Part shown: one piece after another, positions 1 to 8,136 of the stretch | Layout of the letters: each line of letters begins with the position of its first letter | Numbering within the stretch: position 1 is the first letter of the stretch | DNA from: Nevskia soli | GTDB taxonomy: Bacteria > Pseudomonadota > Gammaproteobacteria > Nevskiales > Nevskiaceae | DNA: 41,607 bases | Direction: 5' to 3' | Assembly (NCBI GenBank): GCA_026224805.1 | Contig: JAMFRN010000038.1 | Coordinates: forward strand, 1 to 41,607 | Notes under the pieces: model-generated | What the model was told of the DNA's origin: nothing | The model's input: the letters and a program-made list of their open reading frames with translations, nothing else | Databases searched by the model: none | Made by a program: the position numbers and the translations under genes

Positions 1-1525
1 CGATCATGGCGAAGCGGCCGATCATCATGGCGAAGGCCAGGGTGATGTTGAAGAACTTCGTATTGGCGCTGAGGCCGGCGAAGGCGCTGCCGTTGTTGCC
101 GGTGGCCGAGGTGTAGGCGTAGAGCAGCTCGGAAAAGCCGTGCGGGCCGTTATTGGCCAGTCCGGCGAGACCTTGCGGCACCACCGAAGCCAGGGCAGTG
201 AAACCGAGGATCGACAGCGGCAGGCAGAGGACGGCGAGCATCGTCATCTTCACTTCCTTGGCTTCGATCTTCTTGCCCAGGTACTCCGGCGTCCTGCCCA
301 CCATCAGGCCGGCGATGAACACCGCGATGATGGCGAACAGCAGCATGCCGTAGAGGCCCGAGCCGACGCCGCCGAACACCACCTCGCCGAGCTGAATGTT
401 GATCAGCGGGATCATGCCGCCCAGCGGCGTGTAGCTGTCATGCATGCTGTTGACCGCGCCGCAGGAGGCGTCGGTGGTGACGGTGGCGAACAGGGTGCTG
501 CGGGCGATGCCGAAGCGCGCCTCCTTGCCCTCCATGTTGCCGCCGGCCTGCAGGCTGCTGGCCTGCTGGTCGATGCCCAGCGCGGCGAACTGCGGATTGC
601 CCTGGCTTTCCGCCCAGTAGCAGGCGGTGACGCCGGCGAAGAACAGCACCGCCATCGCCGAGTAGATGGCCCAGCCCTGCAGCTGGCTCTTCACCATGCG
701 GCCGAACACATTGGTCAGCGCCGCCGGAATCAGGAAGATCAGGATGATCTGCGCAAAGTCGGAGAGGGCCGTGGGGTTCTCGAACGGGTGCGCCGCGTTG
801 GCGTTGAAGAAGCCGCCGCCGTTGGTGCCGAGCATCTTGATGGCGATCTGCGAGGCCACTGGGCCCTGCGCGATGCTCTGCTTGGCGCCTTCCAGCGTGG
901 TGACGTCGGTATAGGCCGACAGGTTCTGCGGCATGCCCTGCCAGATCAGGAACAGTGCGGCGACGATCGAGATCGGCAGCAGCACATACAGGGTGCAGCG
1001 CGTCAGGTCCACCCAGAAATTGCCCAGGGTTTTGGCCGAGCGGCGGGCGAAGCCGCGCACCAGGGCCATGGCTAGGGCGATGCCGGTGGCGGCCGAGACG
1101 AAGTTGTGCACGGTCAGGCCGAGCATCTGCGTCAGGTAGCTCATGGTGGACTCGCCGCCATAAGCCTGCCAGTTGGTGTTGGTGACGAAGGAGATCGCCG
1201 TGTTGAAGGCCAGGTCCGGCGTCAGGCCCGACATGCCCTGCGGATTCAGCGGCAGATGGTTCTGCCACAGCTGCAGGAAGAACAGGGTGACGAAGCACAC
1301 CAGGTTGAACACCAGCATGGCCAGCGCATAACTGGTCCAGTGCTGCTCGGCCTTGGCGTCGACGCCGGCGAGCTTGTAGAAACCGCGCTCCAGCGGCCCG
1401 AGCACGCGGCCGAGCCAGGTGCTCTGCCCCTCGAACACGCGGTACATGTAGGCGCCGAGCGGGCGCGTCAGCACCGTGAGCAGCGCGAAGAAGATGAGGA
1501 TCTGTACCCAGCCGTTGATGGTCAT
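1..1525 (-). CDS. kdpA: Potassium-transporting ATPase subunit A KdpA (partial, 3' end outside window)
   Basis: KdpA is the potassium-translocating membrane subunit of the high-affinity KdpFABC P-type pump. My translation from the ATG at 1525 begins [13 protein letters not shown] and stays open to the window edge (508 codons), against roughly 560-600 residues for the family, so only the C-terminal end is missing. Selectivity-filter-type segments can be read in order: [43 protein letters not shown] and [10 protein letters not shown], separated by hydrophobic helices. The start lies 10 nt after the kdpF stop, as in a standard kdpFABC operon. kdpB and kdpC are expected beyond position 1. The identification is secure. 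Confidence 0.97.
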   Translation of the reverse strand, partial: MTINGWVQILIFFALLTVLTRPLGAYMYRVFEGQSTWLGRVLGPLERGFYKLAGVDAKAEQHWTSYALAMLVFNLVCFVTLFFLQLWQNHLPLNPQGMSGLTPDLAFNTAISFVTNTNWQAYGGESTMSYLTQMLGLTVHNFVSAATGIALAMALVRGFARRSAKTLGNFWVDLTRCTLYVLLPISIVAALFLIWQGMPQNLSAYTDVTTLEGAKQSIAQGPVASQIAIKMLGTNGGGFFNANAAHPFENPTALSDFAQIILIFLIPAALTNVFGRMVKSQLQGWAIYSAMAVLFFAGVTACYWAESQGNPQFAALGIDQQASSLQAGGNMEGKEARFGIARSTLFATVTTDASCGAVNSMHDSYTPLGGMIPLINIQLGEVVFGGVGSGLYGMLLFAIIAVFIAGLMVGRTPEYLGKKIEAKEVKMTMLAVLCLPLSILGFTALASVVPQGLAGLANNGPHGFSELLYAYTSATGNNGSAFAGLSANTKFFNITLAFAMMIGRFAMI

Positions 1526-1535
1526 GATGGGATGC

Positions 1536-1625
1536 TCAGAATTTTTCCGGGCGGATCAGGGCGTAGGTCAGATAACCCAGCATGAAAACGACGGCGAGGC
1601 CGCCGAGGACGTAGTCGAAAGTCAT
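1536..1625 (-). CDS. kdpF: KdpF small subunit of the Kdp potassium pump
   Basis: A 29-residue single-helix peptide beginning [14 protein letters not shown] and ending in the charged tail RPEKF. This is the usual KdpF pattern: one hydrophobic helix with a short basic/acidic C-terminus. KdpF stabilises the KdpFABC complex in the inner membrane. An AAGGA-type ribosome binding site lies about 8 nt before the ATG. The gene sits between an even smaller membrane ORF (32 nt upstream) and kdpA (10 nt downstream), so co-transcription is likely. It is short enough to be missed by automatic calling. Confidence 0.9.
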   Translation of the reverse strand: MTFDYVLGGLAVVFMLGYLTYALIRPEKF

Positions 1626-1657
1626 GGTGTGTCCTTCAAGGAGCGTGTACGCCGCGG

Positions 1658-1738
1658 TCAGACGCGGTCGCAGAAAATCACGTAGCCGGCGAGGGCGCCG
1701 AACAGGCCTACACCGAGTGCGAGGAGCAAAATGGTCAT
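1658..1738 (-). CDS. 26-residue membrane miniprotein leading the kdp operon
   Basis: The ORF from the ATG at 1738 encodes MTILLLALGVGLFGALAGYV followed by IFCDRV: one hydrophobic helix with a Cys-Asp-Arg-Val tail. A GGAG sequence lies about 10 nt upstream, which supports this start rather than an in-frame extension to about 1897. Size and topology resemble KdpF, and it is the first ORF after the KdpE-like operator. It may therefore be an extra small subunit, a KdpF paralogue or a leader peptide. I do not recognise a named family. The assignment to the operon is by position only. Confidence 0.6.
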   Translation of the reverse strand: MTILLLALGVGLFGALAGYVIFCDRV

Positions 1739-1850
1739 GTGAGTAAGACTCCGTTGGTTATCACTGCGGACGGTAGCCCGAGGCTGTACAAACCAGGATC
1801 TGCCAGCGCGGCTATTAGGCGCCGGATGCCCGTAGGAATTCGAGAGCGGA

Positions 1851-1883
1851 CCGGGTGGGGTGGAATAAAAAACGTATAAAGAA
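1851..1883 (-). promoter_or_regulatory. KdpE-type operator of the kdp operon
   Basis: On the minus strand the sequence TTTATACGTTTTTTATT is followed by CCACCCCACCCGG. From memory, the E. coli KdpE site reads TTTATACTTTTTTTACA followed by CCCCGCCCG, so the T-rich core and the C-rich flank both match, with a short insertion between them. It lies about 110 nt before the first kdp ORF. A plausible -10 hexamer (TAATAG, minus strand, 1812-1817) lies about 35 nt downstream without a good -35, which would suit an activator-dependent promoter. Confidence 0.7.
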
Positions 1884-1955
1884 AGCGGGATATGCATGTT
1901 ATTGGTGCAGCCGGGGGCGGAATTGCGGCGAAACCGGGAATCTGCTTTGCGGTTT

Positions 1956-2177
1956 CTAGGCGCGGCAAGCCGCCAGGGCGGCCCGGCCGGCGTCGGTCAG
2001 TTGCTGCGAGCGGTCGATCAGTCCGCTCCGCCGCAGCTCGGCAAGTGTTTGCAGGCATTTCCCGAAATCGCCGTTGGCATGACAGCCCGTGAACGGGTCC
2101 GCGCCGGCGGCGATGGCGCGCAGGATTTCCAGCCCGGCCGTGCCGGGCATTGCCGCATGTACGCATTCCTGGTTCAT
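1956..2177 (-). CDS. Small winged-helix-like protein coupled to the GNAT-transglycosylase gene
   Basis: A 73-residue ORF whose ATG overlaps the stop of the upstream gene (ATGA at 2174-2177), indicating translational coupling. The pattern resembles a compact winged helix: a first helix around GLEILRAIAAG, a candidate recognition helix around CLQTLAELRRSGLID, then a short wing and the helix LTDAGRAALAA. Three cysteines occur (residues 5, 32 and 40 approximately). I do not recognise a specific family, and the DNA-binding role is inferred only from the helix pattern. It ends about 70 nt before the kdp operator region. Confidence 0.6.
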   Translation of the reverse strand: MNQECVHAAMPGTAGLEILRAIAAGADPFTGCHANGDFGKCLQTLAELRRSGLIDRSQQLTDAGRAALAACRA

Positions 2178-3421
2178 GGGACCAGCACTGCCTTGCCGGT
2201 GGCGGCTGCGGGCAGCGCGTGCGCGGCGGCGATGGCCAGGGCGTAGCGCAGCGCCCGGGACTGCACCTGCAACACGTAGCTGCGCGTCTCCCGCGGCGCA
2301 TGCTTCCCGATCCAGCGTCCCGCCTCGGCGGAATCCCAATGCGCGGAAGCGATGGGCAGCTGTTCGTCGAACAGGTCGGTGCCGCAGTTGTAGGACGCGG
2401 TGGCCAGCAGCAGGCGGGTTTCCGCTTCGCCGATATTGATGAAATGCTGGTGCAGCCCGTGCAGGTAGGCCACGCCCATGCGGATATTCGCCTGCGGATC
2501 GCGCAGCACGGCCTGGCTCGGCGGCTCGTCTCGGCCATAGGCCAGGCGGTAGGCATCGCGCGCGCCGCTGCCCGGCACCAGCTGCATCAGGCCCATGGCG
2601 CCGGCCTTGGAGACCGCGTTGGAGCGGCAGGACGATTCGGCTTCGATCACGGCGACAATCCAGGCCGGCTCCATCTGGTAGGTCCTGGCCACCGACCAGG
2701 CGGTGCGGTAAATGGAGGCCGGGCAATGGCCGCCGCTTGAGCGCAGGGCGTGCAGCTCGGCATCGCTGATGGCGCCGGTTTCGACGCCCGCAGCGCGCTG
2801 CGGGGCGGCGACGGGGCTCACCCTGTCGAGCTCCAGCGGCGCCGCCGCGGCCACCGGCATCGAGACCAAGCTGACCAGGGCCAGCATGCCGGCGAAGCGG
2901 CTGACCTTCCGCGCCGCGCCCGCGGCCAGCTCGCTCAGGCTTTGCATCCAGCGCTGCGGTAGGGCAGGGGCTTGTGCAGGGGCTGCCGACGGCGCCGGAA
3001 TCTCCAGCGTCACGGCGCAATTGCGGTAGCCAAGCGAGCGCCAGAAGCGGTACGCGGCGCGGTTCGACGCCAGCACTTCCAGGGTCAGGCGCTTGTGCGC
3101 GCTCCAGATCTTGCCGCGCAGCAGCTCGAACGCCTGCCGGCCGACGCCGCTGTGGCGCGCCAGATCCCGCACCAGGAACTGGCGCAGATAGATTTCCTGC
3201 GCCTGCTCCTCATACAGCGCATAGGCAACCAGTTGCCCGCGCCGATCCTCGAACAGCACCGCGCGGTCGTGGCCGCTGTCGAGCCAGCCGCGCATGCGCT
3301 GCTCCAGCCAGGCCGGATCGGTCGGACCGAAGTCGGCGCCTTCCTTGACCAGTTGCGCGTTGAGGCGCGCCAGCAGGGCCGCATCATCGGGGGTTGCGAA
3401 GCGATAGCGCAGGGCGTTCAT
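2174..3421 (-). CDS. GNAT acetyltransferase - membrane segment - lytic transglycosylase fusion
   Basis: A continuous 415-residue ORF with two unrelated domains. Residues 1-140 look like a GNAT N-acetyltransferase: RHSGVGRQAFELL near 89-101 fits the acetyl-CoA loop (R-x-x-G-x-G), and LEVLASNRAAYRFWRSLGY near 114-132 is the typical C-terminal GNAT segment. A Pro/Ala-rich linker (142-156) and one hydrophobic segment (about 176-194) follow. Residues 230-400 look like a soluble-lytic-transglycosylase domain: IEAESSCRSNAVS (catalytic Glu probably E262), GAMGLMQL, and ASYNCG near 342-347. The natural reading is a cytoplasmic acetyltransferase anchored to a periplasmic peptidoglycan-cleaving domain. 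No stop or frame change separates them. The small protein downstream is translationally coupled. Confidence 0.85.
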   Translation of the reverse strand: MNALRYRFATPDDAALLARLNAQLVKEGADFGPTDPAWLEQRMRGWLDSGHDRAVLFEDRRGQLVAYALYEEQAQEIYLRQFLVRDLARHSGVGRQAFELLRGKIWSAHKRLTLEVLASNRAAYRFWRSLGYRNCAVTLEIPAPSAAPAQAPALPQRWMQSLSELAAGAARKVSRFAGMLALVSLVSMPVAAAAPLELDRVSPVAAPQRAAGVETGAISDAELHALRSSGGHCPASIYRTAWSVARTYQMEPAWIVAVIEAESSCRSNAVSKAGAMGLMQLVPGSGARDAYRLAYGRDEPPSQAVLRDPQANIRMGVAYLHGLHQHFINIGEAETRLLLATASYNCGTDLFDEQLPIASAHWDSAEAGRWIGKHAPRETRSYVLQVQSRALRYALAIAAAHALPAAATGKAVLVP

Positions 3422-3502
3422 CTTGGAATTCGAAAGGTATGCGGCGGATTGCCGCGTGCAGCCGGTCTGTTTGCGGCCGGCTGGCGCTGCGATGGCAGCG
3501 GC

Positions 3503-4189
3503 TCAGCGGATTCCGGCAGAGCGGTCCGGCAGTTGCGACAGCGGGGTGTCATCGTCCAGCGGTAGGCGCGCTTCCATGGCGGCGCGGTCGCGCAGCCGCC
3601 GCACCAGGTTCACCGAGGGCGCCGCGGCGGTCTTGCGCAGCTCGCCCAGGTCGCGGTACTGGCGTTCGCGCTCGAGGTGAACCCGCGGATTCGAGCGGGG
3701 TGAGCGCTCAAACGACTTGCGGCTTTTCGCCTGGTCGGAGCCTTGCATCTCCAGTAAATGCACGGCGTAGCGGCTGACCCGCACCACCGGCTCGCAGGCG
3801 CCGGTTTGCGCGGCTTCCAGGCAGGCCAGCAGGGCGCGTGCGGCGCCGGCCTCGCCCGGAGTCTTGTGCCGGAACAGCTCGGCGCAAGGGCGCAGCAGGC
3901 TGGCCAGCCGGCGGTGGTCGAGGCCCTGGTGCAGCGCCGATTCCCACACCAGGTCGAGGCCGATGCCCAGCTCTTCGCGGTCGCCGGCACTCACCGCCGC
4001 ATGCATCCGCGCGGCCTGGCGCTCGGCGCAGGCGGCGGCGAAAGCCACCCGGTAACTGCGCGGCAGGCCTTCCAGTCGCCCGCGCAGGAAGCGCTCGGCG
4101 ATGCCGGAATCCGGCCCCGACTCGGAACCGGCCAGTACGAACAGCTGCGCGTCGAACAGCGACGCGGCGGACAGGGACCCGACGGACAT
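3503..4189 (-). CDS. DUF416 (YjaG-like) family protein
   Basis: The segment RFLRGRLEGLPRSYRVAFAA with the following CAER, then LGIGLDLVWE and VSRYAVHLLEMQ, follows the pattern of DUF416/YjaG proteins as I remember them; these are all-helical cytosolic proteins of unclear function. I chose the ATG at 4189 (228 residues) because GGGA lies 6 nt upstream. In-frame ATGs at 4201 and 4231 are possible. The C-terminal part after about residue 150 is charged and less conserved-looking. The GNAT-transglycosylase gene starts 81 nt downstream on the same strand, so the three minus-strand genes may form one unit. Confidence 0.65.
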   Translation of the reverse strand: MSVGSLSAASLFDAQLFVLAGSESGPDSGIAERFLRGRLEGLPRSYRVAFAAACAERQAARMHAAVSAGDREELGIGLDLVWESALHQGLDHRRLASLLRPCAELFRHKTPGEAGAARALLACLEAAQTGACEPVVRVSRYAVHLLEMQGSDQAKSRKSFERSPRSNPRVHLERERQYRDLGELRKTAAAPSVNLVRRLRDRAAMEARLPLDDDTPLSQLPDRSAGIR

Positions 4190-4449
4190 GAATGTTCCCA
4201 TGCGGCGCCGACGGTTGATCGGCTGCGGCATTAGATCGCCGCCGCCCGTTGGAAATCGAGAGCGGCGCCGCGGCAAAAATCGAAAGGCCGCATGGCGAAA
4301 TCCGCCTTCCGGCGTAAATTTTCCATAAGGAAAACCCGCCGTGCCGCGCCGGCCGCCAGCGCGGCCGCGCAAGGATGGCTCATTCGGCTCGTTCAGCCGG
4401 CAGCAAGTTTGTTTTTGCTATAAAACTGCTATCGGCCGAAGGAGGCCTT

Positions 4450-5724
4450 ATGAACGCCCAGTCAGTCCAGCCCGCCAAGTCCGCATGGAAGGCCGTCTTC
4501 CGGCCCCGCACCGCGCTGCTGGCTGCTCTGGCGCTGGCGCCGCTGCTGGCCGCGACCAGCCCGGCCAGCCTGGCCCAGTCCCAATCCCAGTCCACCGACC
4601 AGCCGATCGTCGCCAGCCTCAATCCGCCGCCGGCCGGCCTGGGCTGCGATGCCGCCGCGGCCGCCACCAGCGTGTATTTCCAGTTCGCCAACCCGCCGTT
4701 CCAGATCTCGCAGATCAGCCTCTACCTGGACGGCAAGGGCGTGCCGCAGGACGCCATCGACGAGCACTGGCCCACCGTGACCCTGAGCAAGGGCCTGCAC
4801 CCGGGCAGCAACACGGTGGACATCGTCGCCAACGGCAGCTCCGGCCAGCACATCGAGCGCCGCATGCTGGTCCAGGTGGGCGGCGCTTCCAGCGGCGCCG
4901 CCGGCAGCGCCCAGGTGTCCTGCGACGACAACGCCGCGGCGCAGCAGGCGGTGCAGCAACTGCTGCCGCAGCAGGCGCCGCAAGTGGCCGACGTGGCCGG
5001 CGATCCGGTCAACGGCGGCTGGGACGATCAGACCCAGTACGGCGCGCTCGCCAGCGACCCCGCGCCGGTGGCGGTGCAGGACGGCCCGCCGGCGGTCTAC
5101 GACGCGCCGCCGCAGGTCGTCTACGACTATCCGCCTCCGGTCTATTACTACACGCCCTACCCGGTAGTGGATTTCGGCCCCTGGGTGCCGTTCGTGCCGT
5201 TTTTCGGCTTCGGTTTCTTCTACTCCTACTACCACCCGCATTTTTCACCGCCGCGCGTGGTGGTGAACAACTACTACGGCCATGGCCCCGGCTGGAATGG
5301 CGGCGGCTGGCGTGGTACCCCCGGCGGTGGCGGCGGCTGGCGCGGCGGCGGCAACCCCGCTGGCGGCGCGGCCTTCCGCGAGGGTGGCAATGGCGCGGCC
5401 GCCCACGCTACGCCGCGTAGCTTCGGCGACGGCGGCGGTCCCGGCTGGCGCGGCCAGGCGCCCGCCCCCGCGCCGCAGAATCGCGGCTGGCAGGGTGCGC
5501 CGCGCCCGACCCAGCCCGCTGGGCAGTACCGTTCCGCCTACAGCGCTCCTGCGCCGCAATACCGGGCGCCGGCGCAGCAATACCGCGCGCCGCAACCGCA
5601 ATTCCGTGCGGCGCCGCAGCAGAGTTTCCGTGCCGCCGCGCCCGCTTTTCACGGCGGAGGTGGCGGCGGAGGCGGGCGCAGTGCGCCGGCTTCACACGGC
5701 GGCGGTGGCGGCCGGCATCGCTAG
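4450..5724 (+). CDS. Secreted Gly/Pro/Tyr/Gln-rich low-complexity protein
   Basis: A 424-residue protein with a strong AAGGAGG ribosome binding site 5 nt before the ATG. The N-terminus is basic and then hydrophobic (LLAALALAPLLAATSPASLA), fitting a Sec signal peptide cleaved near residue 40. The mature part has a folded-looking region to about residue 180 with two cysteines, then an aromatic Pro/Tyr stretch (PPPVYYYTPYPVVDFGPW and PFFGFGFFYSYYHPHF, about 230-265). The tail is Gly/Trp-rich and then Gln/Tyr/Arg-Ala-Pro-rich, ending in HGGGGGRHR. Such tails occur in envelope-associated proteins, but I recognise no defined family. TATAAA at 4419-4424 is a possible -10 element. Confidence 0.75.
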   Translation: MNAQSVQPAKSAWKAVFRPRTALLAALALAPLLAATSPASLAQSQSQSTDQPIVASLNPPPAGLGCDAAAAATSVYFQFANPPFQISQISLYLDGKGVPQDAIDEHWPTVTLSKGLHPGSNTVDIVANGSSGQHIERRMLVQVGGASSGAAGSAQVSCDDNAAAQQAVQQLLPQQAPQVADVAGDPVNGGWDDQTQYGALASDPAPVAVQDGPPAVYDAPPQVVYDYPPPVYYYTPYPVVDFGPWVPFVPFFGFGFFYSYYHPHFSPPRVVVNNYYGHGPGWNGGGWRGTPGGGGGWRGGGNPAGGAAFREGGNGAAAHATPRSFGDGGGPGWRGQAPAPAPQNRGWQGAPRPTQPAGQYRSAYSAPAPQYRAPAQQYRAPQPQFRAAPQQSFRAAAPAFHGGGGGGGGRSAPASHGGGGGRHR

Positions 5725-5751
5725 GATCTGAGGGCGCGGCCGCGCTTTCGC

Positions 5752-6201
5752 TCAGGCCGCGTCCAGCTGCGGCGGCGTGCGCATGCTGATGGCAAGCCGG
5801 TTCCAGGTGTTGATGGCGGCGATGGCGACAGTCAGCCAGGCCAGTTCCTGTTCACTGAACTGCTGCCGTACCTGCTGGTACACCTCGTCCGGCGCATGAC
5901 CCTGGGTGATGAAGGTCAGTGCCTCGGTCCAGGCCAGCGCGGCGCGCTCGCGCTCGCTGTACAGCGGAGTTTCGCGCCAGGCGTTGAGCAGATGCATGCG
6001 CTCCTGGCTGATGCCGTGCCTGAACGCGTCGCGCGTATGCATGGCGATGCAGAAAGCACAGCTGTTGAGCTGCGAAGCGCGCAGCTTCACCAGCTCCAGC
6101 ACGGCGTGCTCCAGGCCGCATTTGTTGACCGTGCCTTGCAGCGCGAGCATGGCGTTGTAGGCTTCGGGAGCGGTCTTGAGCAGATCGAGTCGAGCTTCCA
6201 T
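5752..6201 (-). CDS. AhpD-like / carboxymuconolactone decarboxylase family protein
   Basis: The 149-residue sequence contains the family signature QLNSCAFCIAMHTRDA: a CxxC pair followed by His, as in AhpD-like alkylhydroperoxidases, where the two cysteines and the histidine do thiol peroxide chemistry. The later segment ALAWTEALTFI also fits the family. The ATG at 6201 is preceded by AGGAC at a suitable distance; an upstream in-frame ATG at 6258 is less likely. It stands alone, with its 3' end 27 nt from the convergent low-complexity gene. The most likely role is defence against organic peroxides, but the substrate is unknown. Confidence 0.88.
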   Translation of the reverse strand: MEARLDLLKTAPEAYNAMLALQGTVNKCGLEHAVLELVKLRASQLNSCAFCIAMHTRDAFRHGISQERMHLLNAWRETPLYSERERAALAWTEALTFITQGHAPDEVYQQVRQQFSEQELAWLTVAIAAINTWNRLAISMRTPPQLDAA

Positions 6202-6381
6202 GGGTTTTCGTCCTGTTGATGATGAGGGTGCCGACGGTTCTTGCCGGCTTGTCATCAAGACGAGTCAGGGAAGCGAAACGTGACATGCGGACTGCACGTC
6301 ATTGTGCGATCACTACTAGACGCCAACGAATACAGAAGCTGACGTAGAGCGGCTATAGGCCGCCCTACGCACGCATTGCCG

Positions 6382-7149
6382 TTACTTCGGCGCCATGCGC
6401 AGCGCGCCATCCAGGCGGATGGTTTCGCCGTTGAGCATCGGGTTCTCGACGATGTGCTGCACCAGCGCGGCGTACTCGGTGGCGCGGCCGAGGCGGGAGG
6501 GGAAGGGCACGCTGCGGCCGAGCGATTCCTGCACGTCCTGCGGCAGGCCGCTCATCATCGGCGTCTCGAACAGGCCGGGGGCAATGGTGACGCAGCGGAT
6601 GCCGCTGCGCGCCAGCTCGCGCGCGATGGGCAGGGTCATGCCCACCACCGCGGCCTTGGAGGCGGCATAGGCGGCCTGGCCGATCTGGCCGTCATAGGCG
6701 GCGATGGAGGCGGTGTTGATGAGCACGCCGCGCTCGCCTTCCTCGTTGGCGGTCTGCCGCGCCATCTGCTGCGCGGCGAGGCGGATGAAATTGAAGCTGC
6801 CGACGACGTTGATGTTGAGGCAGCGGGCGAAGCTGGCGAGGGCGTGCGGGCCTTCTTTGCCCAGCACTTTCTCGCCGGTGGCGATGCCGGCGCAGTTGAC
6901 CAGGCCATGCACCGCGCCGTAGATCTCCACCGCGGCGGCGACTACCGCCTGGGCGTCGGCCTCGACGGTGACATCGGTGCGGACAAAGCGCACCGATGCG
7001 CCCAGCTCGTTGATCAGCGCCTGCCCGGCGATTTCGTTGAGATCGGCGACTACCACCCTGCCGCCGAGGCGGACCAGGTTGCGCACGGTGCCGGCGCCGA
7101 GGCCGGATGCGCCGCCGGTAACAATGAATACGCTGTCTTCGATTTGCAT
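6382..7149 (-). CDS. HSD10-like short-chain dehydrogenase (3-hydroxyacyl-CoA dehydrogenase type 2 family)
   Basis: A 255-residue SDR with cofactor motif [10 protein letters not shown] near residue 12, NCAG, and the catalytic YAASK motif. The segments [31 protein letters not shown] and [16 protein letters not shown] are characteristic of the type-2 3-hydroxyacyl-CoA dehydrogenase / 17-beta-HSD10 branch and the length matches it. The expected reaction is NAD-dependent oxidation of (S)-3-hydroxyacyl-CoA in fatty-acid or branched-chain amino-acid breakdown. The start at 7149 has a GGAGAGAGG purine-rich site upstream. No beta-oxidation partner is adjacent. Confidence 0.88.
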   Translation of the reverse strand: MQIEDSVFIVTGGASGLGAGTVRNLVRLGGRVVVADLNEIAGQALINELGASVRFVRTDVTVEADAQAVVAAAVEIYGAVHGLVNCAGIATGEKVLGKEGPHALASFARCLNINVVGSFNFIRLAAQQMARQTANEEGERGVLINTASIAAYDGQIGQAAYAASKAAVVGMTLPIARELARSGIRCVTIAPGLFETPMMSGLPQDVQESLGRSVPFPSRLGRATEYAALVQHIVENPMLNGETIRLDGALRMAPK

Positions 7150-7273
7150 GCCTGCCTCTCTCCGTCGATGTGACGTCATCCCGCGGCATGAGGTCCTGCA
7201 TGCCGGCTGGATGACGGTCGAAATTATGGTGGCGGGAGTATCGGCGGAAGCGCCGCCGCGTGCAAAACGGGCG

Positions 7274-7302
7274 AAAAAAGCCCCGGTTCTGGCCGGGGCT
7301 TG
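7274..7302 (-). terminator. Rho-independent terminator of the DUF4399 lipoprotein gene
   Basis: On the minus strand AAGCCCCGG and CCGGGGCTT form a 9-bp stem with a 6-nt loop, followed by a run of T. It lies about 50 nt after the stop of the gene at 7355-7873. Confidence 0.9.
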
Positions 7303-7354
7303 AGGTTAATCCTGATGGTAAGCCCGATGACCGGGCTGCCGCTTACCGGACCGT

Positions 7355-7873
7355 TTACTTGACCGTGACAGTGATCAGGTCGGATACCACCGGCGGGTCG
7401 AAGGGTACGTGCAGGCCGTCCGCCAGTTCGATCTGCAGCGTGTGCTGGCCCGGCGGCAGGGTCAGGGTGTCCTCGACCTGCCCCTTGCCGTAATGCTTGA
7501 CGTTGGCATTGGCGGGCAGCGGCGCATCCTGCGGCGGCAGGGCAGAATCGATGATCAGGTGGAAGTGGCCGGTGCCTGGATCGGTGGTGCCGGCCGGAGC
7601 GATCTTGGCGCCAGTGACGGCAAAGCCGACCTTGAATGGGCTGGTGACCGTATCGCCGGTCTTGATGCCGATGAAGGTGACGGCGGTGCCGTCCGGCGCC
7701 TTCTGGCGTGCCACGCCGCTCAGGGTCGGTGCGGTCGGCGCAGGGGGCGGGGTGGCCGGGGCGGCGGGTGCTGCGTCAGCCGCCGGAGCGGCCTGGTCGG
7801 CGGACTTCTGCGAACAGGCGGCCACGGCCAGCGTGGCGGTCAGCAACAGGCCCAGCGTGCGGATCTTGCTCAT
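7355..7873 (-). CDS. DUF4399 domain lipoprotein
   Basis: 172 residues beginning MSKIRTLGLLLTATLAVAAC: a lipoprotein signal with lipobox VAAC, followed by an Ala/Pro-rich linker (about 20-50) and a DUF4399 domain. Hallmarks are the GTGHFHLIID segment, the spaced KHYGKGQVEDTLTLPPGQHT and the terminal hydrophobic strand DLITVTV. It is probably anchored in the outer or inner membrane facing the periplasm. The molecular function of the family is not established. An AAAGGA site precedes the ATG, and a strong terminator follows. Confidence 0.88.
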   Translation of the reverse strand: MSKIRTLGLLLTATLAVAACSQKSADQAAPAADAAPAAPATPPPAPTAPTLSGVARQKAPDGTAVTFIGIKTGDTVTSPFKVGFAVTGAKIAPAGTTDPGTGHFHLIIDSALPPQDAPLPANANVKHYGKGQVEDTLTLPPGQHTLQIELADGLHVPFDPPVVSDLITVTVK

Positions 7874-8136
7874 CGGCGCATCCTTTGCGGTAATAGGGGA
7901 GCGCAAGCATACCTTCTGTAGCCTTACACGAGCGTGAATCCCGACTTTGTTGTAAGATAGCGCCCAGTTTGAAGTGGCGCTCCGGTTGCGCCCCAGAAAT
8001 CGTCTCCCGATTTCCCGACAAACCCGGCGATGTCCCCCACCCCAGGGTGAGGAAACTTCCGCCAACCTCAATCATCACTGCCTGAACCGGTTCTGCGCTT
8101 AGTTGGCGCGGTGTGGCGGCTTCAGGAGTCATCAAG

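Noticed and set aside
1956-3020. A long minus-strand frame running from inside the GNAT-transglycosylase gene into the small winged-helix-like gene
   Set aside because: Only its last 73 codons, from the ATG at 2177, look like protein; the upstream part is out of frame with the transglycosylase and Arg-rich.
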